This document shows positions 44,562-52,817 of a DNA stretch of 64,000 nt, in pieces. Source of the DNA: Lysinibacter cavernae (GTDB lineage Bacteria; Actinomycetota; Actinomycetes; Actinomycetales; Microbacteriaceae). The position numbers and the translations under genes are program-made. Location: assembly GCF_011758565.1 (NCBI RefSeq), contig NZ_JAAMOX010000002.1:558001-622000 (forward strand), in the 5' to 3' direction. The notes under the pieces are model-generated. The model made no database searches. It was not told the DNA's origin and was given only the letters and a program-made list of their open reading frames with translations. Each line of letters begins with the position of its first letter. The stretch's first letter is position 1.

Positions 44562-44618
44562 AGAATTGTCGCAGATCCACCCAAGACACGAGCGCCAAGT
44601 GGATCTTCGACCAATCTG
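44561..44618. repeat. Degenerate palindrome of the GTCGCAGATCCACC family
   Basis: Arms 44561-44580 and 44599-44618 pair over 17 of 20 bases. The left arm shares GTCGCAGATCCACC with the perfect palindrome at 16264-16323. It lies between convergent genes. Confidence 0.7.
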
Positions 44619-44675
44619 TAAGCAAAACCTAGCGAAAACTGCAGCCGGGCGCTGAGGGCCGAGCGGCGATCCTCG

Positions 44676-46541
44676 CTACGGCGTCTCGTCTGTTGGCGGA
44701 TGCTCCGCCGATGGGTCTGGCAGCCCAGTCGCCTGGCCCGAGTCCGCAGCGCCACGTTCATCCACGCCAGCGCCGGCCGAACCAGAAGCATCCACAGCAC
44801 CAGCGGCACCCAGCGAACCAGATGCATCCACAACACCAGCGGCACCCGCCGAGCCGGGAGCATCCACAGCACCAGTCGAGCCCCGCACGCCGGCCCGAAC
44901 GGCGGGCCTGCGCCGCGAGAACAGGGCATCCAGCCGCAGCTTCATGCCTCGCTCGATAGGCTGCTCAACTTCGAGGCCGTAGTAGCCACCGATGTGGTCA
45001 ACAAACGCCGCGCGTCTCGCTTTCTCGTAGAGCTTCGTTTCGCGGCTAAAGGCGATAGCCGTCGACCAACAGATGAGCAACATCACCACGCTAAACGGCA
45101 GGGCGATAATAATGGCCGCGGTTTTGAGCGCGTTGAGCCCGCCAGACAACAGCAGCGCGATGGCCAGCAGTGATGTGATGCCAACGAAGAAGACGCGGAT
45201 CCAGGCCTTTGGCTCCGGGTCGCCGCCGGTTGCGATCATCCCCATCACGAGCGAGCCGGAGTCGGCTGAGGTCACAAAGAAGATCGCGATCAGCACGATT
45301 GCCCCAATAGTCAGCGCTGCGCCGCCGGGTAATTGGTCGAGCATTTGGAACAGCGCGCCCTCAACATCCACGGTGTTGCCGGGGCCCACCAAACCGCCCT
45401 TTCCTGAGAGCTGCGAGTACAGCGCGGTTCCGCCGAGCACGCTAAACCAGAGGAACGTGATGAGTGTCGGAACGAGGATGACGCCGCCAACAAACTGGCG
45501 AACGGTGCGTCCGCGGGAGATGCGCGCGATGAAGATGCCAACAAACGGGGCCCACGAAATCCACCAGCCCCAGTAGAACGTGGTCCAGGCCGCCTGCCAG
45601 GCTTCGCCCTCGGCACCGGTGAAGGCGTTGACGTTGAACGCGAGGCCAATGAAGTTTTGCAGATACGACCCGATTGACTGCACAAAGTTGCGCAGCAAGA
45701 ACTGGCTCGGCCCAACCACGAGGATGAACACCACGAGCAATCCGGCAAGCGCGAGGTTGAAGTTCGACAGCCACTTCATGCCCTTAGAGACACCGGAAAG
45801 CACCGAGAACAGGACACCACCCGTAATGATCACGATGATGACGATGTTCAAGAAGTCTGAGCCAGCGATAATGCCTGCGCTCTCAAGCCCTGCGCTAATT
45901 TGCAGCACGCCGAGGCCAAGCGAGGTCGCAACGCCAAACAGGGTACCGACGAGGGCAATAATATCGATGGCGTTGCCCCAGCCTCCGCGCACCTTTCGGC
46001 CAAGCAGCGGCTCAAGCGTCCAGCGAATCGAGAGCGGGCGGCCGCGGCGGTGGATGGCGTAGGCCAGCGCCAGCCCGATGACCACGTAGATCGCCCACGC
46101 GTGAACGCCCCAGTGCAGGTAGGTTTGCGAAAGCGCCTGCTGCGCGAGCTGGGCATCCGTGCCCGTCACGCCGGGTTTTGGGTTTGCGAAGTGGCTGAGC
46201 GGCTCGCTGACACCGTAGAACACGAGGCCGATGCCCATCCCTGCGGCAAACAGGAGCGAGAACCAGGATGCGAGCGAAAACTCCGGCTCGTCGTCATCCT
46301 TTCCCAGCTTGATGTCGCCAAACTTACCGAAGCCAACCCACAGGCTGAAGATGACAAAGAACGTGGCGATCAGCACGTAGTACCAGTTGAAGTTATCAAC
46401 GATGGTCGCCTGGATCGAGGCAAAGAGCGACTCGGCCGTATCTGGCATGATCATGGCAAACGCCACAAACAACACCACGATTACGGCAGCGGGCCAGAAG
46501 ACCCAACGGTGAACCGGCATGGACTTCGTGTCTGAGGACAT
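44676..46541 (-). CDS. BCCT-family betaine/choline/carnitine transporter
   Basis: 621 residues with about 12 membrane helices. Family motifs include 'GMGIGLVFYGVSEPLSHFANPKPG' (glycine-rich helix), 'LHWGVHAWAIYVVIGLALAYAIHRR', 'WTTFYWGWWISWAPFVGIFIARISRGRTVRQF' and 'TSADSGSLVMGM'. BetP-type carriers take up osmoprotectants with sodium. The C-terminal tail after about residue 530 is unusual: a degenerate 9-11-residue repeat (GAVDASGS/AGAAG units). The start ATG sits directly against AAGGA, so initiation context is odd; M8 is an alternative. Confidence 0.92.
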   Translation of the reverse strand: MSSDTKSMPVHRWVFWPAAVIVVLFVAFAMIMPDTAESLFASIQATIVDNFNWYYVLIATFFVIFSLWVGFGKFGDIKLGKDDDEPEFSLASWFSLLFAAGMGIGLVFYGVSEPLSHFANPKPGVTGTDAQLAQQALSQTYLHWGVHAWAIYVVIGLALAYAIHRRGRPLSIRWTLEPLLGRKVRGGWGNAIDIIALVGTLFGVATSLGLGVLQISAGLESAGIIAGSDFLNIVIIVIITGGVLFSVLSGVSKGMKWLSNFNLALAGLLVVFILVVGPSQFLLRNFVQSIGSYLQNFIGLAFNVNAFTGAEGEAWQAAWTTFYWGWWISWAPFVGIFIARISRGRTVRQFVGGVILVPTLITFLWFSVLGGTALYSQLSGKGGLVGPGNTVDVEGALFQMLDQLPGGAALTIGAIVLIAIFFVTSADSGSLVMGMIATGGDPEPKAWIRVFFVGITSLLAIALLLSGGLNALKTAAIIIALPFSVVMLLICWSTAIAFSRETKLYEKARRAAFVDHIGGYYGLEVEQPIERGMKLRLDALFSRRRPAVRAGVRGSTGAVDAPGSAGAAGVVDASGSLGAAGAVDASGSAGAGVDERGAADSGQATGLPDPSAEHPPTDETP

Positions 46542-46558
46542 TCCTTAAGCGTAGGGCA

Positions 46559-46628
46559 CCTGCATCTATTTGCGAGTTTCTGCGCACAAAACCTTAGATT
46601 TGCGCAGAAACTCACAAATAGATGCAGG
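46559..46628. repeat. Long intergenic palindrome with 28-bp arms
   Basis: Arms 46559-46586 and 46601-46628 pair over 27 of 28 bases around a 14-base loop. It lies between two minus-strand genes: just past the glycosyltransferase stop and 17 bases upstream of the BCCT start. It is the longest near-perfect stem in the window. Confidence 0.85.
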
Positions 46629-46641
46629 TTTGCGGGGCTCG

Positions 46642-47898
46642 TTAGGGGGTTTGGCCGCGATACAAGCGTTCGAAGGTCTCGATGGTGCGGTTGATGTCGT
46701 GAACCTTCACCCCCTCGAGGGATTCCTGCTGCATGGCGAGGTATCGTTCAGGCGTTGCGCCGAGTACCAGCAAGAGCTTCTCGGCGAGGTCGTCGGCGTC
46801 GCTCGGCTCAAACAGGTAGCCGTTTTCGCCGTCGTGCACGAGGTGCGGAAGCGCCATAGCGTTGGCGCAGACAACCGGCAGCCCTGACGCCATTGCCTCC
46901 ATCGTTGCGATGCTCTGCAGTTCCGCGATCGATGGCATGGCCCAGACCGAGGCGTCGGTGTAGAACGTGAGCAGCTCATCCTCTGACACCCGGCCGTGGA
47001 AGCGGACGCGGTCGTCGAGCCCAAGCTTATGAGACAGCGTCTTGAGGTTGTGGTCTTGGTCGCCGCCGCCAACGATGTCGAGGCTGGCGTTAAGGTCTGC
47101 TGGGAGTTTGGTCATGGCGTGCAGCAGCACGTCAATCTGCTTCTCAGTGGTAAGTCGCCCAACAAACAGCACCTTATTACTCGCGCGTGGTTCGAGGTCG
47201 GCCGTGTAGTGGGTTGCATCAATACCGCAGCTCACGGGGATGACCCCGCGGAGCCCGCTGTGGTACTCGAGGAAATCTGCGGCCTTTCGCGTTGGCGTGG
47301 TCACAGATGAGGCCGTGCGGAACACCTTACTCGCGGTCTTCCACGACGTACGAACAAACCAGTCTTTCCACGACTCTGGGATCGTCGCGAAGTCGAGGAT
47401 ATTCTCGGCCATCACGTGGTTCGTTCCCACGATGCGGATGTTGCGCTTGGTCGCTTCGAGGGCGAGGCCCCGGCCGATAACGATGTGGGATTGGAAGTGC
47501 ACGACGTCAGGCTTCACCGCGTCGAGTACCTTGCGCGCGCGGGCTTTTGCCGTCCACGGCAGCACAAAGCGCAGCCAGTCGTGCGGGTACCAGCGCCAGC
47601 TCGCCCAGCGGTGCACCGTCATGTCGGCGCCTTCGATGTTCTCGGTGAACGTACCTGTCTTGCGGTGCGTTTTTGATGGAGCGACGATGTGCACATCATG
47701 GCCGCGGGCGACAAGCCCGGCGGCGAGACGCTCGGCGAAGCGGGCAGCCCCGTTGATGTCGGGGTAAAAGGTGTCGCAGCCCATAACAATGCACAGCGGC
47801 TTGTCAGCGGGGGCGGAAGTATTTGCAGAAGGTGTCTGGTTCGTCACGGTACTTGTACTTGATTGAGTCAGAGCTGTTGTGAGCTCGAGCCAGTGCAA
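46642..47898 (-). CDS. GT4-family glycosyltransferase
   Basis: About 418 residues; the first possible start is TTG 47898, but a GTG about 20 codons in (before 'TNQTPSANTS') may be the true one. It is a GT-B fold: 'DTFYPDINGAARFAERLAAGLVARGHDVHIVAP' at the acceptor side, and donor-side motifs 'VLFVGRLTTEKQIDVLLHAM' and 'PSIAELQSIATMEAMASGLPVVCANAMALPHLV' including the E-x7-E signature. Such enzymes move mannose or glucose onto lipids or glycans at the inner membrane face (for example mannosylated phosphatidylinositol or glycolipids). Confidence 0.88.
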   Translation of the reverse strand: MHWLELTTALTQSSTSTVTNQTPSANTSAPADKPLCIVMGCDTFYPDINGAARFAERLAAGLVARGHDVHIVAPSKTHRKTGTFTENIEGADMTVHRWASWRWYPHDWLRFVLPWTAKARARKVLDAVKPDVVHFQSHIVIGRGLALEATKRNIRIVGTNHVMAENILDFATIPESWKDWFVRTSWKTASKVFRTASSVTTPTRKAADFLEYHSGLRGVIPVSCGIDATHYTADLEPRASNKVLFVGRLTTEKQIDVLLHAMTKLPADLNASLDIVGGGDQDHNLKTLSHKLGLDDRVRFHGRVSEDELLTFYTDASVWAMPSIAELQSIATMEAMASGLPVVCANAMALPHLVHDGENGYLFEPSDADDLAEKLLLVLGATPERYLAMQQESLEGVKVHDINRTIETFERLYRGQTP

Positions 47899-47956
47899 AG
47901 GTTACCCAGGCGACACCGAGTCTACAGGGCGAAATGGGGAATATCTGTGTAATCCG

Positions 47957-49114
47957 TCAGCGTGCTCGAACCGAGCTGGTAACGGTAAACACACGGTCTC
48001 TCGCGACCTGCTTTGTTGGTCCGATCAGGCGCTCAAGTGTTGGTCGGTATCCGAGGTGGCTGTTGTAGACCACCCAGAGCTCACCGCCCGGCCGAAGCAC
48101 ACGGGCCGCGTGCTCAAAAAGCTTATGCGCGATACCAACGTGCACCGTTGCGCCCATGTGAAAGGGCGGGTTGAGCACGATGAGGTCAGCGCTCTCGGCG
48201 GGCTGGGAATCGAGGCCGTCGTCTCGCAGCACGGTCACGCGGTCGCCCACTCCTGCACGACCTACGGTTTCGGTCGCCGAGCGCACAGCTGCCGCCGATT
48301 GGTCGGTTGCGATGATGGATGCCGTTGGCCGTCGCTGCGCAAGAACCGTTGCGATCACTCCGGTTCCGCAGCCAAGGTCGATGATGCGGCTGGCCTCGGC
48401 CGCGCCGTCGATCACGCTCAGCAGCAACCGCGTACCTGGGTCGACTTTGGCACCGGCAAAGGCGGCACCAAACGCACAAATCTCAATGCCGAGTTCAGCA
48501 TCGCGGGTGATCCGAGGGAACGGGAGGCTCGTTTCGCTAACCTCGCGGGCATCCGTTGCCGTGAGCAGTCGCGATTTTTGGCGGGCGCGACTCGCCTGTA
48601 CGGAGCCAAAGGAACGGAGCAGCACGTCGTTCATGCCGAGTGACAGGTGTTTGATGCGGCCGCCAGCAACGAGCGTGGCCTGCGGCGCGTAGCGGGCGAC
48701 GGCATCCGCGATCTCGTCGAGCGCATCGAGGCTGCGCGGCAACTGGAGCAGCACAAGAGTGGCCTGATTCAGCAGCGACTCCCCCAGCGGTAGCTCCCGA
48801 ATAGGCGTGGCATCTATACCGAGCCGTGCCGCATTCGCTGCGAGCGCCCGCTGGCCGCTCAGCCCGTCTTGAAAGACGCGAATGGCGCCGGTTGTACCGG
48901 TGTCGCCAACTCGATCGTGCAGCGCGGCAAGCGTCAGCGCACCGTATCGGTCCCCAATAACGACGATCTGCTCAAGCGGGGTGGATGCCCTCTGCTCGGC
49001 GGTCTCGTCGAGCAGCAACCGGTCGGCAGCGTCAAACGCAAAGAGGTTCTCGGCCTCCACATCGGGGAAGCGGCGAAGCTGCTCAAAGGGGAAGGCGGAA
49101 GCGTCGCCCGTCAT
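47957..49114 (-). CDS. Class I SAM methyltransferase, RsmC/RlmG-like
   Basis: 385 residues from ATG 49114, whose ATGA overlaps the hspR stop. The N-terminal half is a degenerate methyltransferase-like domain, as in RsmC/RlmG. The C-terminal half has the SAM motif 'IIDLGCGTGVIATVLAQRRPTASIIATDQS' and the catalytic 'NPPFHMG' used for N2-guanine methylation of rRNA. 16S or 23S rRNA is the likely target. Translational coupling to hspR puts it under heat-shock control, which is unusual. Confidence 0.87.
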   Translation of the reverse strand: MTGDASAFPFEQLRRFPDVEAENLFAFDAADRLLLDETAEQRASTPLEQIVVIGDRYGALTLAALHDRVGDTGTTGAIRVFQDGLSGQRALAANAARLGIDATPIRELPLGESLLNQATLVLLQLPRSLDALDEIADAVARYAPQATLVAGGRIKHLSLGMNDVLLRSFGSVQASRARQKSRLLTATDAREVSETSLPFPRITRDAELGIEICAFGAAFAGAKVDPGTRLLLSVIDGAAEASRIIDLGCGTGVIATVLAQRRPTASIIATDQSAAAVRSATETVGRAGVGDRVTVLRDDGLDSQPAESADLIVLNPPFHMGATVHVGIAHKLFEHAARVLRPGGELWVVYNSHLGYRPTLERLIGPTKQVARDRVFTVTSSVRAR

Positions 49115-49527
49115 TTGATCTTTTTGGGCTGCCACACCACAACTTCGGTGCGGCGCTGCGTGCGGGTGCCGTGGCGGAGCGAAATGACGTCGCCAGCGGC
49201 CCCGGCCGCGAAGACACGGTTGCCGGGGCGGTTGAGCATTTCGTCGCTGAGTGCAGATTCAAGCTCGCGAACCCGCTCGTGGAGGTCGGTCACCTGATTC
49301 TCAAGATCAAGGATGCGGCGGATGCCCTCAAGCGTGATGCCCTCTGCGCTCAGCCGCGCAATTTCGCGGAGTTGGGCAATGTTGCGCAGCGAATACCGCC
49401 GCGACTTGCCGGCAGTGCGCTGAGGCGAGACCAGTCCAATTCTGTCGTATTGGCGGAGGGTCTGCGGGTGCATGTCGGCAAGCTCAGCGGCCATCGCAAT
49501 AGCGAATACCGGTGAGTTCTCGTCCAT
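49111..49527 (-). CDS. hspR: HspR heat-shock repressor (MerR family)
   Basis: 138 residues from ATG 49527. The MerR helix-turn-helix reads 'AELADMHPQTLRQYDRIGLVSPQRTAGKSRRYSLRNIAQLREIARL', very close to HspR. A coiled coil follows ('ILDLENQVTDLHERVRELESAL'). HspR binds HAIR elements with DnaK as co-repressor. In most actinobacteria hspR ends the dnaK-grpE-dnaJ operon; here it is alone with a methyltransferase gene. A perfect HAIR lies 31 kb away at clpB (18618-18638). An upstream in-frame extension to 49599 is not supported. Confidence 0.93.
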   Translation of the reverse strand: MDENSPVFAIAMAAELADMHPQTLRQYDRIGLVSPQRTAGKSRRYSLRNIAQLREIARLSAEGITLEGIRRILDLENQVTDLHERVRELESALSDEMLNRPGNRVFAAGAAGDVISLRHGTRTQRRTEVVVWQPKKIK

Positions 49528-49626
49528 ATATCTAGGATACCGCGTGCGACCCCGCCGGAGTGTTCGCCTCCCGCGGATTTGCGGGGTGACAGCAGGCACG
49601 TCTCACTGGGAGAGTTCAATTTTTCC

Positions 49627-49655
49627 TAGACTTCCGAATACGTTCGGAATAGAAT
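49627..49655 (+). promoter_or_regulatory. Promoter and operator of the toxin-antitoxin operon
   Basis: TAGACT (49627-49632) and TAGAAT (49650-49655) are 17 bases apart. The spacer is filled by a perfect dyad, TTCCGAATACGTTCGGAA (49632-49649). This is the expected layout for autorepression by the antitoxin. Confidence 0.75.
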
Positions 49656-49661
49656 GCACCT

Positions 49662-50120
49662 ATGGCTCTCATCAATGACTTCCAAACCACCACGCGGCGT
49701 TCGTCTGATCTGAGCAAACACTCGGCCGAGGTCTTTGCCGAAGCGGAAGATCACACCGTCAAGATCACGCGACGCGACGGTGAACCGCTGGTATTGATGT
49801 CGCAGCGCGCGGCTGACGCCCACGCAGCGCTGCTGCAGCTTGCGGCAGATCTCATCACCGTCACACTTGACGACGAAGGCACTCTCGCATCACGGATGGC
49901 TGACCGATTCCCCTGGATGTTTGCATTATCCACTGCCGACCAAGCCATCTGCGCCCAGGACCTCGTCGACGCGGCTCGGGCATCCTTTTCTACTGGGCAA
50001 TCACATCTCGCAATCGCGGAACTTACCTCATGGCGCGAAACGGCAACTGCGATAGCAGCGGGACTATCGACCCGCCCCGTGGAGTGGCTAGTTGAAAACG
50101 AATTGGTCGAACGGCCCTAA
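49662..50120 (+). CDS. Phd/YefM-like antitoxin with long C-terminal extension
   Basis: 152 residues. The N-terminal 60 residues match the Phd/YefM fold: 'TTTRRSSDLSKHSAEVFAEAEDHTVKITRRDGEPLVLMSQRAADAH', which dimerises and binds the operator. Usual members are about 80-90 residues; here about 80 more form a helical extension of unknown function, presumably for toxin neutralisation. It is followed two bases later by a RelE-like toxin gene and preceded by a dyad inside the promoter. Confidence 0.85.
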   Translation: MALINDFQTTTRRSSDLSKHSAEVFAEAEDHTVKITRRDGEPLVLMSQRAADAHAALLQLAADLITVTLDDEGTLASRMADRFPWMFALSTADQAICAQDLVDAARASFSTGQSHLAIAELTSWRETATAIAAGLSTRPVEWLVENELVERP

Positions 50121-50122
50121 CC

Positions 50123-50464
50123 GTGGCAAGAGATGATCTGGTCGCCAGACCCACAAAGAAAATCGAATTCACCATTCGTTTCGCGACGGCGGGGGCGAGG
50201 AAGGGTTGGCGCGACCTGGTTGCAACCGTTCGGAGCCCCATGGCAGACACGTGGGATTTCCTGACCCGAACCCCCACCGAACGCACCCCAACAAACTATC
50301 CGTTGCGGGGCGAGCTGCAGTTCATCCAACGCGGTACGGAACAGCACGAGCGGTGGCAGCACAAACCCACTGCCAAAGGTGATGCGCGAATCTGGTTCTA
50401 CGTAGACGGGAATGACGTCCATATAGAGCAAGTGCATACTCACCGCCCAAACGCCACAAAATAG
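50123..50464 (+). CDS. RelE/ParE-like toxin
   Basis: 113 residues from GTG 50123, two bases after the antitoxin stop. The pattern 'GARKGWRDLVATVRSPMADTWDFLTRTP', 'NYPLRGELQ' and 'ARIWFYVDGNDVHIEQVHTHRPNATK' fits a RelE-type ribosome-associated mRNA interferase, with basic residues and a C-terminal Arg/His-Lys cluster. Gyrase-type ParE activity is an alternative. Activity untested. Confidence 0.75.
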   Translation: MARDDLVARPTKKIEFTIRFATAGARKGWRDLVATVRSPMADTWDFLTRTPTERTPTNYPLRGELQFIQRGTEQHERWQHKPTAKGDARIWFYVDGNDVHIEQVHTHRPNATK

Positions 50465-50589
50465 CCACCCGGGCGCTTGGGTCACGCTGATCGCGAATGG
50501 ACGAGCAGTCGCGGCGTCGCCAAAATAACCTCCGAAGATAACGAACCATCCAATAAATATTCCTGTGTTACGCCACATTGCGACGGCAA

Positions 50590-50618
50590 TTGGGTTCCCA
50601 AACGTTCTCGCCTATCGT
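50590..50618 (+). promoter_or_regulatory. Candidate promoter/operator of the sulfonate operon
   Basis: TTGGGTTCCCAA (50590-50601) is a perfect 12-bp palindrome. Its left half can act as a -35 (TTGGGT), 17 bases from TATCGT (50613-50618). About 43 bases of leader then precede ssuB. By-eye prediction. Confidence 0.35.
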
Positions 50619-50661
50619 CAATACGGTACCGATGCATTTCACCGACGCACCTGGAGTAAGA

Positions 50662-51630
50662 ATGCCAACCCTTCCCGACACGGAACTGCGCACCGACGCG
50701 GCCCCTGCCGCGGAAGAACAGATGGCGGCCAGCGGTTCGTCCCCAAGCATCCATACCTCGCCCGCACGGCCAAACACCGTGCACCCCGTGAGCTTCGTTT
50801 CGGTTGGCAAGTCCTTTGCCTCTCGCGGTAAGAAGGCCACCAACGCGCGACCGGTGCTGCGCGATATCAACCTTGAGGTTGTTCCCGGCGAGGTGCTCGC
50901 TATTCTCGGCACGAGTGGATGCGGCAAGTCCACCCTGCTGCGCATCACTGCCGGGCTCGACACGGCATCCGTTGGCGAAGTACTGATCGACGGAACCCCC
51001 GTCTCCGGCATCGACGCCCGCTGCGCGTTTGCGTTTCAGGAGCCGCGGCTGCTGCCATGGCGTTCGCTCGCCGATAACGTTGCACTCGGACTCCCCGCTG
51101 GCACCCCAAAGCAGGCCGGCCGCGAGCGCGTCGCCGAGCTGCTCGAACTTGTTGGTCTTTCTGAGTTTGCCGGGCACCGCCCTCGCGAAATCTCTGGTGG
51201 CATGGCCCAGCGCACTTCGCTTGCGCGCGCCCTCGCCCGCAACCCAGCCGTTCTCCTGCTTGATGAGCCGTTTGGTGCGCTCGACGCACTGACCCGCCTG
51301 AAGATGCAGGATCTCCTCCTTGAGGTCCACGCGGCCGCGCCAACAACCGTGCTGCTCGTGACCCACGACGTTGACGAGGCGCTGCAGCTGGCCGACCGCG
51401 TGATCCTGCTCGGCCGCGAAGACGATAGCGACAGCGACAGCGGCGCGACCATCAAGCAGATCGTGACGGTTCCCGGCGAGCGCCCGCGCAACCGGGCATC
51501 CGCCGAACTTGCAACCCTGCGTGACGAGTTGCTTGCCGGCCTTGGTATCGAGCCGCACGGCGCATCCGCCAGCAACAGCACTGGCGCAGACCTCGGCAGC
51601 GGCGCACTCGCCAGCATGCCCAGCCGCTAA
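50662..51630 (+). CDS. ssuB: Sulfonate/taurine-type ABC transporter ATPase
   Basis: 322 residues from ATG 50662, with GGAGTAAGA upstream. Walker A 'GTSGCGKST', the SsuB/TauB-typical 'FAFQEPRLLPWRSLADNVALGL', signature 'ISGGMAQR', and Walker B 'VLLLDEPFGALDALTR' are present. This class powers import of aliphatic sulfonates, taurine or nitrate-like substrates. First gene of a unit with a binding lipoprotein, a permease and an acyl-CoA synthetase. The N-terminal 35 residues are disordered. Confidence 0.88.
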   Translation: MPTLPDTELRTDAAPAAEEQMAASGSSPSIHTSPARPNTVHPVSFVSVGKSFASRGKKATNARPVLRDINLEVVPGEVLAILGTSGCGKSTLLRITAGLDTASVGEVLIDGTPVSGIDARCAFAFQEPRLLPWRSLADNVALGLPAGTPKQAGRERVAELLELVGLSEFAGHRPREISGGMAQRTSLARALARNPAVLLLDEPFGALDALTRLKMQDLLLEVHAAAPTTVLLVTHDVDEALQLADRVILLGREDDSDSDSGATIKQIVTVPGERPRNRASAELATLRDELLAGLGIEPHGASASNSTGADLGSGALASMPSR

Positions 51631-51777
51631 GGCGGCACACCCCAGCAGGACGCGCTCGGCGCATCCATTCGCAGTTCATGCTTCATCTCGCGCGACCACA
51701 GCGTTCGCGCATCCGGCGGCTTGCCATGTGGCGGGCCCCGCAACAGCACACCCGTTTCCCACCAAGAAAGTTCACTC

Positions 51778-52815
51778 ATGTCAGCACGACGTTCCACAAC
51801 GGCCCTGTTCACGGCCGCCCTTGCCACCGCGGCACTGCTCCTCACCGGCTGCGTCGCCGGCGAAGGCAGCAACACCGACACGGGCAACGCCGATAAGGCA
51901 GAGGCCGCAAGCGTTCTCAACATCGACTTCGCCACGTACAACCCGCTCAGCCTCGTCATCAAGGACCAGGGCTGGCTTGAGGATGCCCTCGCCGAGAACA
52001 ACGTGACGGTCAACTGGGTGCAGTCGGCCGGCTCGAATAAGGCAAACGAGGCCCTGCGCGCCGAGGCAATCGACGTCGGCTCGACCGCCGGTTCCGCGGC
52101 GCTGCTCGCCAAGTCAAACGGTTCCAAGATCCAGACCATCAGCATCTTCTCGCAGCCAGAGTGGGCAGCAATCGTGGTCCCAGACGGTTCCGCCATCACC
52201 TCGGTCGCCGACCTCAAGGGCAAGCAGATTGCCGCAACCAGCGGAACCGACCCGTACTTCTTCCTGCTCCAGGCGCTCGAAGAAGCCGGCCTCAGCACGA
52301 GCGACGTGACCATCCAAAACCTGCAGCACGCCGACGGCTGGGCCGCCCTCCAGAACGGGTCGGTGGATGCCTGGGCCGGCCTCGACCCCATCATGGCCAA
52401 CGCCGAGCAGGAGGGCGCAAAGCTCATCTACCGCAACGTTGATTTCAACAGCTACGGCTTTTTGAACGCCACCGAGAAGTTCATCACGGAACGCCCAGAG
52501 GTCGCCCAGACCGTTGTTGACGCCTATGAGCATGCCCGCGAGTGGGCCGCGGCCAACCCAGAGAAGACCGCCGAGATCCTCAGCGACGTAGCCGGCATCG
52601 ACCTTGCCGTCGCCACGACCGTGATCACCGAGCGCTCGAACCTCGACGTTGACCCGGTTCCCGGTGACGCACAGCTCTCAGTATTGAAGGTCATCGGGCC
52701 CATCTTTGTTGAGACGGGCGACGTCACCAGCCAGGACAAGATCGACAAGGCCCTCGACAACCTGCTCAACGACTCCTTCGCCAAGAAGGCAAACGCCAGC
52801 AACATCGGAGGCTAA
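51778..52815 (+). CDS. ssuA: Sulfonate-type substrate-binding lipoprotein
   Basis: 345 residues from ATG 51778 (AAGAAAG upstream). The lipobox 'LLLTGC' anchors it to the outer face of the membrane. The mature part is an SsuA/TauA/NMT1-like periplasmic-binding fold: 'DFATYNPLSLVIKDQGWLED', 'ITSVADLKGKQIAATSGTDPYFFLLQALEEAGL' and 'WAALQNGSVDAWAGLDPIMANAEQEGAKLI'. It delivers the ligand to the permease. 147 bases separate it from ssuB, more than usual. Confidence 0.88.
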   Translation: MSARRSTTALFTAALATAALLLTGCVAGEGSNTDTGNADKAEAASVLNIDFATYNPLSLVIKDQGWLEDALAENNVTVNWVQSAGSNKANEALRAEAIDVGSTAGSAALLAKSNGSKIQTISIFSQPEWAAIVVPDGSAITSVADLKGKQIAATSGTDPYFFLLQALEEAGLSTSDVTIQNLQHADGWAALQNGSVDAWAGLDPIMANAEQEGAKLIYRNVDFNSYGFLNATEKFITERPEVAQTVVDAYEHAREWAAANPEKTAEILSDVAGIDLAVATTVITERSNLDVDPVPGDAQLSVLKVIGPIFVETGDVTSQDKIDKALDNLLNDSFAKKANASNIGG

Positions 52816-52817
52816 TC

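Noticed and set aside
44347-44655. A plus-strand frame reading the microsatellite as PGSRLPA repeats
   Set aside because: It is simply the 7-bp repeat translated; no start signal and it overlaps two genes' ends.
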